Assembly: GCA_015494375.1 (NCBI GenBank)
Contig: WGBL01000319.1
Location: 1 to 10,114 of the forward strand
Length of the DNA: 10,114 nucleotides
Direction of reading: 5' to 3'
From: Hyphomicrobiales bacterium
Lineage (GTDB): Bacteria; Pseudomonadota; Alphaproteobacteria; Rhizobiales; S144-23
Shown here: positions 1 through 5,799 of the stretch, one piece after another
How positions within the stretch are numbered: the stretch's first letter is position 1
Layout of the letters: each line of letters starts with the position of its first letter
The notes under the pieces: generated by a model
The model's input: the letters and a program-made list of their open reading frames with translations, nothing else
Databases searched by the model: none
What the model was told of the DNA's origin: nothing
Made by a program: the position numbers and the translations under genes

Positions 1-219
1 GGCATAAAGCAGAAGCGCCGTCATCATCGCTGGGTGAAAGGGGGACTGGCCGGTGCTGCTCTTATAAGACTAAGGCGCCATGATATCACGAAGGTCGAGC
101 ACCTCGCGCACCAGCTCGACAATAAACCGGGCCACATGCTCCTCGCTTACAAAGTCCTGGATCGAAGGCGGCAAAAGCAGCGCCTCGTCGATCCGCCAGT
201 CTCGAAATCGCTTGCTCAA
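1..219 (-). pseudogene. IS1182-like transposase, 5' fragment with in-frame stop
   Basis: Read on the minus strand from a TTG at 219, the frame gives SKRFRDWRIDEALLLPPS and then FVSEEHVARFIVELV. This matches the typical N-terminus of IS1182-family transposases (LLLPPS..D..PEDHLARFI..LV). At 70-72 the frame meets a TAG, but the same frame continues with GQSPFHPAMMTALLLYA, the next conserved block of the family. The gene is therefore interrupted by a nonsense mutation rather than being a short protein. It then runs off the left edge, so the catalytic DDE part is not visible. No good ribosome binding site precedes the TTG, and the original start may have been lost. Recognition is from remembered family consensus. 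The exact IS name cannot be given. Confidence 0.75.
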
Positions 220-277
220 GCCCCAGATATGAATACAGACTCGCTCAAACTTGAAAAGCCAATTCTTCGACAGGCTG
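220..277 (-). mobile_element. Probable terminal region of the IS element
   Basis: This short AT-richer stretch lies between the transposase start and the stop codon of ppk2. Its outer end reads, on the minus strand, CAGCCTGTCGAAGAATTGGC, which has the look of an IS terminal inverted repeat. It is bordered by CTAG at 278-281, a possible target-site duplication. The other end of the element is outside the window, so the inverted repeat and the duplication cannot be confirmed here. The boundary is an inference. Confidence 0.4.
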
Positions 278-1297
278 CTAGGACGCGGCTTTGACGCTGG
301 CTTTGGGCTTAGCTTTGGCCTTGGCATTGGGCTTGGCTTTGACCTTGGTCGACTTCTTGCGCTTTTTCGTTTTACGCTCTTGGGGCGTTGTCTCCTCCTC
401 GGCACGCAGGAGCGTGCGGGCGCGCTCGAGTGCCGCGCGCGCCTCGTCATCGAGCTCAGGCGTTCGCAGGTCGAGCGCGCCGAGCCGCTCGGTGATGACA
501 TGGCCCACAAGCGCCCGCATGGCCCATTTGTGATCGGCGGGGATCACATACCAGGGCGCCCAGGGCGTGCTCGTGTTGCGCAGCATGTCCTCGGCCGCAT
601 GGCTATAGGCATCCCAGAACTTGCGCTCCTCAAGATCGCGCATCGAAAACTTCCAGTGCTTCTCGGGGTTCTCTAGGCGCTCGAGGAAGCGCCGGCGCTG
701 CTCCTCGGCCGAGACGTTGAGGAAAAACTTCAAGATCACGGTGCCGTTGCGCGCCATATGGCGCTCGAAGGCATTGATGTCCTCAAAGCGCTCCTGCCAG
801 ATCCGCTCGCCTTCGGGCACATGCGGCAGGCGCTGGTTCTGGAGGATTTCGGGGTGGATGCGGACAACGAGCACCTCCTCGTAGTAGGAGCGGTTGAAAA
901 TGCCGATGCGGCCGCGCTCGGGCAGCGCCTTCCAGCAGCGCCACATATAGTTGTGGTCGAGCTCCTCTTTCGATGGCACCTTGAAACTGAAAACCTGGCA
1001 GCCCTGCGGATTGACCCCGCGCATGACGTGCTTGATGGTGCCGTCCTTGCCGGCGGCATCGCGCCCCTGGAAGATGAGCAGAACCGAATAGCGATCATCG
1101 GCATAAAGCCGCTCTTGCAGGCGGGCGAGCTCCTTGCGCTGGCGGCGGAGAAACTTGCGGGCGCGCTTTTTGAGTTTGTCTTTGCCGAGTGCAGTGAGCT
1201 CGGCCGGCCCCACCCAGGCGGGATCGCGCTCGGCAAGCCGGAACGCAGCACCATCGGTGACCGCCAGCTCCTCTATCGACAGCTTTTCATAGGCCAT
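278..1297 (-). CDS. ppk2: Polyphosphate kinase 2 (PPK2 family polyphosphate:nucleotide phosphotransferase)
   Basis: The product has 339 residues and transfers phosphate from inorganic polyphosphate to nucleotides in the cytoplasm. The Walker A loop GRDAAGKDG is at residues 78-86, the lid-region motif NRSYYEEVLVVR at 135-146, a Walker B-like strand VILKFFLNVS at 187-196, and the conserved TPWAPWYVIPADHKW near 244-258. The KHVMRGVNPQGCQVFSFK stretch and the lid motif resemble class III enzymes, which can act on both AMP and ADP; the class is inferred from motif appearance. The ATG at 1297 is preceded by GGGAGGAGGG at good distance. The frame stays open upstream to 1735 but that part has no family similarity. 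From about residue 305 the protein ends in a lysine/alanine-rich basic tail outside the catalytic core. The stop codon lies at the probable IS boundary. It is transcribed divergently from ruvB. Confidence 0.95.
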   Translation of the reverse strand: MAYEKLSIEELAVTDGAAFRLAERDPAWVGPAELTALGKDKLKKRARKFLRRQRKELARLQERLYADDRYSVLLIFQGRDAAGKDGTIKHVMRGVNPQGCQVFSFKVPSKEELDHNYMWRCWKALPERGRIGIFNRSYYEEVLVVRIHPEILQNQRLPHVPEGERIWQERFEDINAFERHMARNGTVILKFFLNVSAEEQRRRFLERLENPEKHWKFSMRDLEERKFWDAYSHAAEDMLRNTSTPWAPWYVIPADHKWAMRALVGHVITERLGALDLRTPELDDEARAALERARTLLRAEEETTPQERKTKKRKKSTKVKAKPNAKAKAKPKASVKAAS

Positions 1298-1598
1298 CGC
1301 CCCCTCCTCCCAATTGCAATGCCTTTCGTCCCAGCCGGCTCTAGATTGCCGCCCGGTAATGGCTTTCTGCTCAAGGTTGCCAAGGTTGGCCGAAACTGAC
1401 GGAAAACCAGGCGCCATGCAACTCCACAGCGGGCGGCAAATCATGATAAGAGCTATCCGCACAGAGCGGCAAAGGGCCGCGCAGCGAAGCGGGTCGGGCG
1501 CGTCGCGCCCGTAAGGGCCAAGCTCATGCCGCACGCGTGAAGCCCAAGCATCAGCGGCCTGGTGCCTACTGGTACCCGCTGCAACATCTGGTGAGGCC
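1298..1598. promoter_or_regulatory. Divergent intergenic region between ppk2 and ruvB
   Basis: This spacer of 301 bp must carry the promoters for ppk2 (leftward) and probably for ruvB (rightward), since no gene precedes ruvB on its strand. I found the strong ppk2 ribosome binding site (GGGAGGAGGG, just right of 1297) and a GGTGAGG sequence directly before the ruvB ATG. On the minus strand TTGGCA followed 17 bp later by ATTACC is a weak -35/-10 candidate for ppk2. I see no remnant of ruvA or ruvC, no tRNA and no convincing repeat. Confidence 0.4.
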
Positions 1599-2717
1599 AT
1601 GAACGAGCGACTGATCTCGGCGGACAAGAACCGAGGCGATGGGCACGAGCCCTCGCTGCGGCCCGAAACGCTCGCCGAGTTCATCGGCCAAGAGCGGGCG
1701 TGTGCCAACCTGCGGGTCTTTATCGAGGCGGCCAAGGCGCGGGGCGATGCGCTCGATCATGTGCTGTTTGCGGGCCCACCGGGGCTTGGCAAGACCACAC
1801 TCGCCCAGATCATGGCCCGCGAGCTTGGCGTCGGCTTTCGCGCAACCTCCGGCCCCGTGATCGCCAAGGCGGGCGATTTGGCCGCACTGCTTACCAATCT
1901 CGAAGAGCGCGACGTGCTCTTTATCGATGAGATCCATCGCCTCAATCCGGCGGTCGAGGAAATCCTCTATCCGGCGATGGAGGACTACCAGCTCGACCTG
2001 ATCATTGGCGAAGGGCCGGCGGCACGCTCAGTGCGCATCGATCTGCCGCGGTTCACGCTCGTCGGTGCCACGACGCGCGCCGGGCTCCTGACGACACCGC
2101 TCAGGGATCGCTTCGGCATTCCCATTCGCCTCAATTTCTATGAGATCGCCGAGCTCGAGGAGATCGTCCGGCGCGGCGCGCGGGTGCTCCAGGTTGAGGT
2201 GAGCGACGATGGCGCGCGTGAGATCGCCCGCCGCTCGCGCGGCACGCCGCGAATCGCGGGGCGTCTGCTCCGGCGGGTGCGCGACTTCGCTGCCGTCGAT
2301 GGCGCCGCGGTCATCGATGCGGATGTCGCCGACAGGGCGCTCAGGGCGCTCGAGGTGGACAATCGCGGGCTCGATGCCCTCGACCATCGTTATTTGCTTT
2401 GCATCGCCAAGGGCTATGACGGCGGCCCGGTGGGGATCGAGACCATCGCCGCGGCGCTCAGCGAGCCGCGCGACGCTCTCGAGGAGATCGTCGAGCCCTA
2501 CCTTCTCCAGCAAGGGTTCATCGCTCGCACCCCGCGGGGTCGCGCGCTCACCATGAACGCCTACCGCCACCTCGGCCTTGTGCCTCCCCGCAAGTCAACA
2601 AGCGAAGGCGAGCAGGCGACACTCTTTGACGATGACGACGCCACGGATGGGGCCGGCAAGGGCCGCGATGGAGCCGAGGACAGCGATATTGTCACGGGAA
2701 GCGCCTCACATGACTGA
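1599..2717 (+). CDS. ruvB: Holliday junction branch migration DNA helicase RuvB
   Basis: The product has 372 residues and is the hexameric AAA+ motor that, loaded by RuvA, moves Holliday junctions in recombinational repair. Visible motifs are Walker A GPPGLGKT (59-66), Walker B LFIDEIHR (107-114), sensor 1 GATTR (156-160), the LRDRFG segment carrying the arginine finger (168-173) and sensor 2 GTPRIAGRLLRRVRD (215-229). The RuvA-contact hairpin should lie around 135-154, and a winged-helix DNA-binding domain follows from about 260 to 330. The core ends at about residue 333. The last 40 residues are an acidic, low-complexity tail, which makes the protein longer than the usual 335-350. The start MNERLIS fits the family (often M-x-[DE]-R-L-I-S). 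The gene overlaps ybgC by 8 bp, but ruvC and ruvA are not directly upstream as they usually are. Confidence 0.98.
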   Translation: MNERLISADKNRGDGHEPSLRPETLAEFIGQERACANLRVFIEAAKARGDALDHVLFAGPPGLGKTTLAQIMARELGVGFRATSGPVIAKAGDLAALLTNLEERDVLFIDEIHRLNPAVEEILYPAMEDYQLDLIIGEGPAARSVRIDLPRFTLVGATTRAGLLTTPLRDRFGIPIRLNFYEIAELEEIVRRGARVLQVEVSDDGAREIARRSRGTPRIAGRLLRRVRDFAAVDGAAVIDADVADRALRALEVDNRGLDALDHRYLLCIAKGYDGGPVGIETIAAALSEPRDALEEIVEPYLLQQGFIARTPRGRALTMNAYRHLGLVPPRKSTSEGEQATLFDDDDATDGAGKGRDGAEDSDIVTGSASHD

Positions 2718-3270
2718 GTCCGGGGCCACCGATGGCACCCGTACCGATGGCACCCCTGGGGAAAGGGCCGCGAGCCGCGAAGGTGCGGCATCCACCGCCT
2801 GGCCCGATCTGGCCGGCCGGCTTGTGCCCGCCGAGGGTGGCGGGCATGAGCATGTGCTGCCGATCCGGGTTTATTTCGAGGACACCGATTTCTCGGGCCT
2901 TGTCTATCACACGAGCTATTTGCGCTGGTGCGAGCGGGGGCGCTCGGACTATCTGCGGCTTCTGGGCATCCATCACAGTGCGCTCATGGGCCCGAGCGCA
3001 GGCGGCGCGCCGGCGGCCTTTGTCGTCCGCCGGCTCGAGGCAGACTATCGGCGACCGGCCCGTATCGACGAGGTGCTCGAGGTGCGCACCCGCATCGCTG
3101 AGCTCTCCGCCGCCTCGCTCTGGCTCGCCCAGCGCATCACGCGGGGGGCGGACGAGCTATTCCGGGTCCGTGTGCAAGTGGTTCTGCTGGGCGCAGACGG
3201 CAAGCCACAACGCCTCGACCGGCTGCTCCGGCCGGCATTGGACAACGCCCCAAATGGGCCTTCGGATTAA
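2710..3270 (+). CDS. ybgC: YbgC-type (Tol-Pal associated) acyl-CoA thioesterase
   Basis: The product has 186 residues and is a hotdog-fold thioesterase of the 4HBT/YbgC family, which hydrolyses acyl-CoA or acyl-ACP thioesters; its exact role beside Tol-Pal is not settled. The hallmark sequence RVYFEDTDFSGLVYHTSYLR spans residues 53-72, with the presumed catalytic Asp60 in the D-x-x-G motif. The remaining hotdog strands (ADYRRPARIDEVLEV, LFRVRVQVVLL) run to about residue 171. The first 45 or so residues are a Gly/Thr/Ala-rich extension not found in typical YbgC proteins of about 130-150 residues. I chose the ATG at 2710 because GGGAAG lies 8 nt before it and because the ATGACTGA overlap with the end of ruvB suggests translational coupling. 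A downstream start close to the core is possible but I see no better candidate. The usual next gene, tolQ, is absent. Confidence 0.92.
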   Translation: MTESGATDGTRTDGTPGERAASREGAASTAWPDLAGRLVPAEGGGHEHVLPIRVYFEDTDFSGLVYHTSYLRWCERGRSDYLRLLGIHHSALMGPSAGGAPAAFVVRRLEADYRRPARIDEVLEVRTRIAELSAASLWLAQRITRGADELFRVRVQVVLLGADGKPQRLDRLLRPALDNAPNGPSD

Positions 3271-3290
3271 AGGACTTCAGAACAGCACCA

Positions 3291-3321
3291 AGCCGCACAA
3301 TGAGCCATTCATTGTGCGGCT
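3291..3321. terminator. Perfect stem-loop between convergent ybgC and nlpD-like gene
   Basis: AGCCGCACAATGA (3291-3303) and its exact reverse complement (3309-3321) form a 13-bp stem with a 5-nt loop, GCCAT. It lies 20 bp after the ybgC stop and 56 bp after the end of the convergent gene, so it can act in both directions. There is no T-run on either side, so it is not a canonical intrinsic terminator. It may instead end transcription with help, or protect the 3' ends of the two mRNAs. Confidence 0.6.
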
Positions 3322-3377
3322 CGGGTTCGCAGCCCGCGCATCGGCAGCCAGCGCGTATCAGCAGCCCGCAGGGTCGG

Positions 3378-5093
3378 TCAGCGGCTCGCCAGGTACTTGA
3401 GCGGGTCGACGGGCTTTGAACCCTTGCGCAGCTCGAAGTGGAGTTGCGGACGATCGACCGAGCCCGACAGGCCCGATTTGGCGATCACCTGACCGCGCCG
3501 CACGCGGTCGCCGCGCTTGACCAGAATCTCCCGATTGTGGGCATAGGCCGACACCCATTGGTCGCTGTGGCGAATGAGGATGAGGTTGCCATAGCCCTTG
3601 AGCTCGTCGCCGGCATAGGCGACCACGCCATCCTCGACCGCGCGCACAACCGTTCCAGGCGGCACGGCGATGTTGATGCCATCGTTGCGCGTGCCGTCGG
3701 CGCGGCTGCCGAAAGGCGAGATAATGCGCCCCTTCACCGGCCAACGGAACTTGCCTTCGTCAAAAGCCTCATCGTCAATGTCTGTGGGGCCGCCGAGGCC
3801 GAGCGCCTTGGCCGAGCCGCCGATCGGGCGCCTCTCTGCAGCGCGCCGCCGCTCATCGTCGCCTCTCGGCCGCGAGCCATCGTCGAGGCGGGCCGTGCGG
3901 GTGGGCGCCGTCGTGGGTGTGTCACCAAGGCGGTTGCCGCCCTCCGGCAACGAGACCGGCCCAGGCCCCGCTCCAAAGCCCGCGCGCGAGGCCGTTGCCG
4001 CAGGGGCCGGGATGGTGATCACCTGCCCGACGCGCAGCTTGGTCGGATCGTCGATGCCGTTCTCGCGCTTCAAGGCAGCGACCGTGACGCCATGGCGGCG
4101 GGCGATCTTATAGAGCGAGTCGCCGGGCCTGACGCGGTAGCCATCGCCCGGAACTTCAGCGGCCTCGTCGGCCGCGGGTGTGCCGGCGGCACGCCCGCGC
4201 GCGCGCGTCTCTCGGTTCTCGGATGCCATCGTTGACGCACGCGATGGCATGCGGGCCCGGACGCCCCGGCGGGCCACAACCGAGCGGGCGGGCGCAGGGA
4301 TGCGCAACTTCTGACCGATCCGGATCATCGGCGATGTGAGACCGTTTGCGTCCATGAGCGCCGAGACTGAGACACCATACCGGCGGGAGAGACTGTAAAG
4401 CGTGTCACCACTCTCAACCGTCACGGTGCGTGTCGCATCCGCTCCCGAAGCGCCGTAGTTGTCGGGCGCGCCGCCTACCGGATCGGATGCCGTTTCCCCG
4501 GCGGCAATATCGCGTCCGCCAGATGTGCCGACGGGCGCGCCGACAGGCTTGGTGTCATAGCCCGGTGCGGTCGGAAAACCCGTGGAGCGTTGAGCGCCGC
4601 CTGAGCCGCCTGACCGCCCATTGGCGCGCGCGGCTTCGGAGCGCGCCGCATCCCGATCTGCGGCCCCGACGCCATAAGGCGCGCTCATAGGGGCGCTCAT
4701 GGGCGCGCGGGATCTGCCGCCGCCATAGGGGTCCGGCCGGCGAAGATCAGGCCTCCGCTCGACGGCACCGCGGGCCCGCTCGCCACCATAGCCACCATAG
4801 CCGCCATAGTCGGGCGAGGTGTCATAGCTCGGCGCGACGGGCTCCGGCGTTGTGCCATAGCCCGCACTCGGCGCCCCCGCACCGCTCGCATAGGGCGAGG
4901 GCGGCGGCAGCGATGCCGTCGCATCGGCCGGCTCATTCATGGAGAAAATCGGAAAATCGAATCGCGTCACATCGGCGCTGCAGCCGGCAACCGTCAGTGA
5001 TGCAAAGAGAGCCGCCAAAGGCACAAGCGCCTTCGCCGGCCGCTGCTCGAGCCCACGCCTCGAGCTCTGGGTACGCAAGGAACTCATCATCAT
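3378..5093 (-). CDS. nlpD: NlpD/DipM-like LysM lipoprotein with degenerate LytM (M23) domain
   Basis: The product has 571 residues. A hydrophobic signal segment (about 22-37) ends in the lipobox VAGC, so Cys38 should be lipidated. Residues 50-220 are a Gly/Pro/Ser/Tyr-rich linker. LysM repeats lie at about 223-267 and 318-362, both with the (S/P)GD(T/S)LY motif, and bind peptidoglycan. A LytM/M23-type domain fills about 450-567. The zinc-binding HxxxD is replaced by NDGIN (Asn470, Asn474) and the HxH by QLH (Gln550, His552), while YAH (His519) remains. The pattern resembles E. coli NlpD and Caulobacter DipM, which lack hydrolase activity and activate amidases during cell separation; that role is inferred. 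Three ATG codons in a row (5093-5085) follow GAGGTGGG, and the second or third has the better spacing. A CtrA-type box lies 39 bp upstream. Confidence 0.92.
   Translation of the reverse strand: MMMSSLRTQSSRRGLEQRPAKALVPLAALFASLTVAGCSADVTRFDFPIFSMNEPADATASLPPPSPYASGAGAPSAGYGTTPEPVAPSYDTSPDYGGYGGYGGERARGAVERRPDLRRPDPYGGGRSRAPMSAPMSAPYGVGAADRDAARSEAARANGRSGGSGGAQRSTGFPTAPGYDTKPVGAPVGTSGGRDIAAGETASDPVGGAPDNYGASGADATRTVTVESGDTLYSLSRRYGVSVSALMDANGLTSPMIRIGQKLRIPAPARSVVARRGVRARMPSRASTMASENRETRARGRAAGTPAADEAAEVPGDGYRVRPGDSLYKIARRHGVTVAALKRENGIDDPTKLRVGQVITIPAPAATASRAGFGAGPGPVSLPEGGNRLGDTPTTAPTRTARLDDGSRPRGDDERRRAAERRPIGGSAKALGLGGPTDIDDEAFDEGKFRWPVKGRIISPFGSRADGTRNDGINIAVPPGTVVRAVEDGVVAYAGDELKGYGNLILIRHSDQWVSAYAHNREILVKRGDRVRRGQVIAKSGLSGSVDRPQLHFELRKGSKPVDPLKYLASR
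4782..4808 (-). repeat. 9-bp tandem repeat, three copies, encoding YGG triplets
   Basis: The plus strand reads GCCACCATA, GCCACCATA, GCCGCCATA in direct tandem. In the nlpD-like gene on the minus strand this encodes the YGGYGGYGG run near residues 97-104. The in-frame unit suggests slippage-driven growth of a flexible linker. Confidence 0.7.
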
Positions 5094-5132
5094 CCCACCT
5101 CATTACACACGAATGAGAGTGCCCCCGCTCGG

Positions 5133-5147
5133 TTAATGTCTCCTTAA
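5133..5147 (-). promoter_or_regulatory. CtrA-type binding site TTAA-N7-TTAA upstream of the nlpD-like gene
   Basis: The plus strand reads TTAATGTCTCCTTAA followed by C, and the minus strand TTAAGGAGACATTAA followed by C. Both match the CtrA consensus TTAA-N7-TTAAC. The box ends 39 bp before the first ATG of the nlpD-like gene, a position compatible with promoter control. I found no second TTAA-N7-TTAA in the window, where TTAA itself occurs only about eight times. CtrA binding is inferred from the motif. I could not define a clear -10 element after it. Confidence 0.5.
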
Positions 5148-5335
5148 CGGGCCGCGACAGGGCTCTGCCCATGATCTGGTGAATGTCGCACAGGCATTGC
5201 GACGCCCAGGGCGGCGCACAAGCCGGGTCGGCCGGAGCAGCTATCGCCCCCCGATGCGACTCGTGAGCACAACCGCGCTGAGAGAAAGGGCAAAAAAAGT
5301 GATCGAAACACTGGGTTCGCAGCCTCGCGTTGTCC

Positions 5336-5368
5336 CGGCAAGTGGTGGGGCGCTCGCGGCAAATGGTG
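5336..5368. repeat. Direct repeat pair CGGCAA(G/A)TGGTG with 21-bp period
   Basis: CGGCAAGTGGTG (5336-5347) recurs as CGGCAAATGGTG (5357-5368), with 11 of 12 bases identical and exactly 21 bp between starts. This is two helical turns, a spacing seen in paired protein-binding sites. No known regulator is recognised. Confidence 0.5.
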
Positions 5369-5403
5369 CGCGACGCCCCTCGTCTCGCTCGGCCCTTCGT
5401 ATT

Positions 5404-5493
5404 CGGGCGCCCCTCGGGCCTCATGTTCGGGCCCCGTGTGCGGGCCCTCCAATTCTGCGGGCCCTCCCATTTGAGCGTATATGCGGGCCCTCG
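5404..5493 (-). repeat. Cluster of short GGGCCC-centred repeats
   Basis: On the plus strand TGCGGGCCCTC occurs three times, starting at 5439, 5456 and 5482; the first two copies share the 12-mer TGCGGGCCCTCC. Looser relatives, TTCGGGCCCC and TTCGGGCGCCCC, lie to the left. The spacing is irregular (17 and 26 bp), so this is not a CRISPR array. Each unit contains the GGGCCC palindrome. The function is unknown. Confidence 0.55.
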
Positions 5494-5673
5494 CATCTTT
5501 CAGGCCCCGCTGCCGCCGCGCCTGCCCGCCCCCACTTGCTCCCGCTTCGGGCCCGGGGCATGGCCGCAGCATGCCATGCCAGTTGGTTAATGGGGAATTG
5601 TGCAGAAAGGACGGCGCATTCGCGGCCATTCGAGGGCCGAAACACTGCTCTCGGGGAAATGCTGTTTTTCGCG

Positions 5674-5704
5674 GCGCTTTTTCAGCTGCCCGCTGCGCTT
5701 TTTC
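5674..5704. repeat. Direct repeat pair GCGCTTTTTC with 21-bp period
   Basis: GCGCTTTTTC occurs at 5674-5683 and 5695-5704, exactly 21 bp apart, and another T5 tract lies at 5665-5669. Three T5 tracts within 39 bp are conspicuous in such GC-rich DNA and may bend the helix. It lies about 100 bp downstream of the surE stop. Confidence 0.45.
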
Positions 5705-5799
5705 TCCGCCGCCACATCCCCCGTCGGCGCATCCTCCGCCGCCCGCGTCCTTTGCCCCAGGGGCCAACGCCACCGCGACCGCCGGCCTTCGGGTGAAGC

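Larger units (their letters stand above)
5094..5799. other. 706-bp intergenic region between surE and the nlpD-like gene
   Basis: I recognise no protein or RNA gene here. Open frames cross it on both strands, which is common in GC-rich DNA, but their translations are low-complexity and match no family I know. In related alphaproteobacteria this position is often held by pcm (protein-L-isoaspartate methyltransferase, around 650 bp), and I could not find its glycine-rich SAM motif. The region holds the CtrA-type box (5133-5147), a GANTC site (5258-5262), an A7 run (5292-5298), two direct-repeat pairs with a 21-bp period (5336/5357 and 5674/5695), a cluster of GGGCCC-centred repeats (5404-5493) and a short inverted repeat GGCATG-N7-CATGCC (5557-5575). 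Confidence 0.7.

Noticed and set aside
1298..1735. N-terminal extension of PPK2 by 146 codons
   Set aside because: The extension overlaps the start of ruvB, has no family similarity, and the ATG at 1297 has a strong ribosome binding site.
5292..5312. Possible intrinsic terminator with T7 (minus strand)
   Set aside because: The stem before the T-run has only four base pairs (AGTG/CACT), too weak to call.
3323..5324. GGGTTCGCAGCC at 3323-3334 and 5313-5324, resembling a tRNA T-arm
   Set aside because: No acceptor, D or anticodon arms can be folded around either copy; one shared 12-mer is compatible with chance in GC-rich DNA.
5404..5493. CRISPR-like array
   Set aside because: Repeat units are only 11-12 bp, spacing is irregular (17 and 26 bp) and no cas gene is present.
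5179..5796. Open plus-strand frame of 205 codons in the same gap
   Set aside because: Low-complexity Arg/Pro/Ala-rich translation, no ribosome binding site I would trust and no recognised domain; kept only as part of the gap description.
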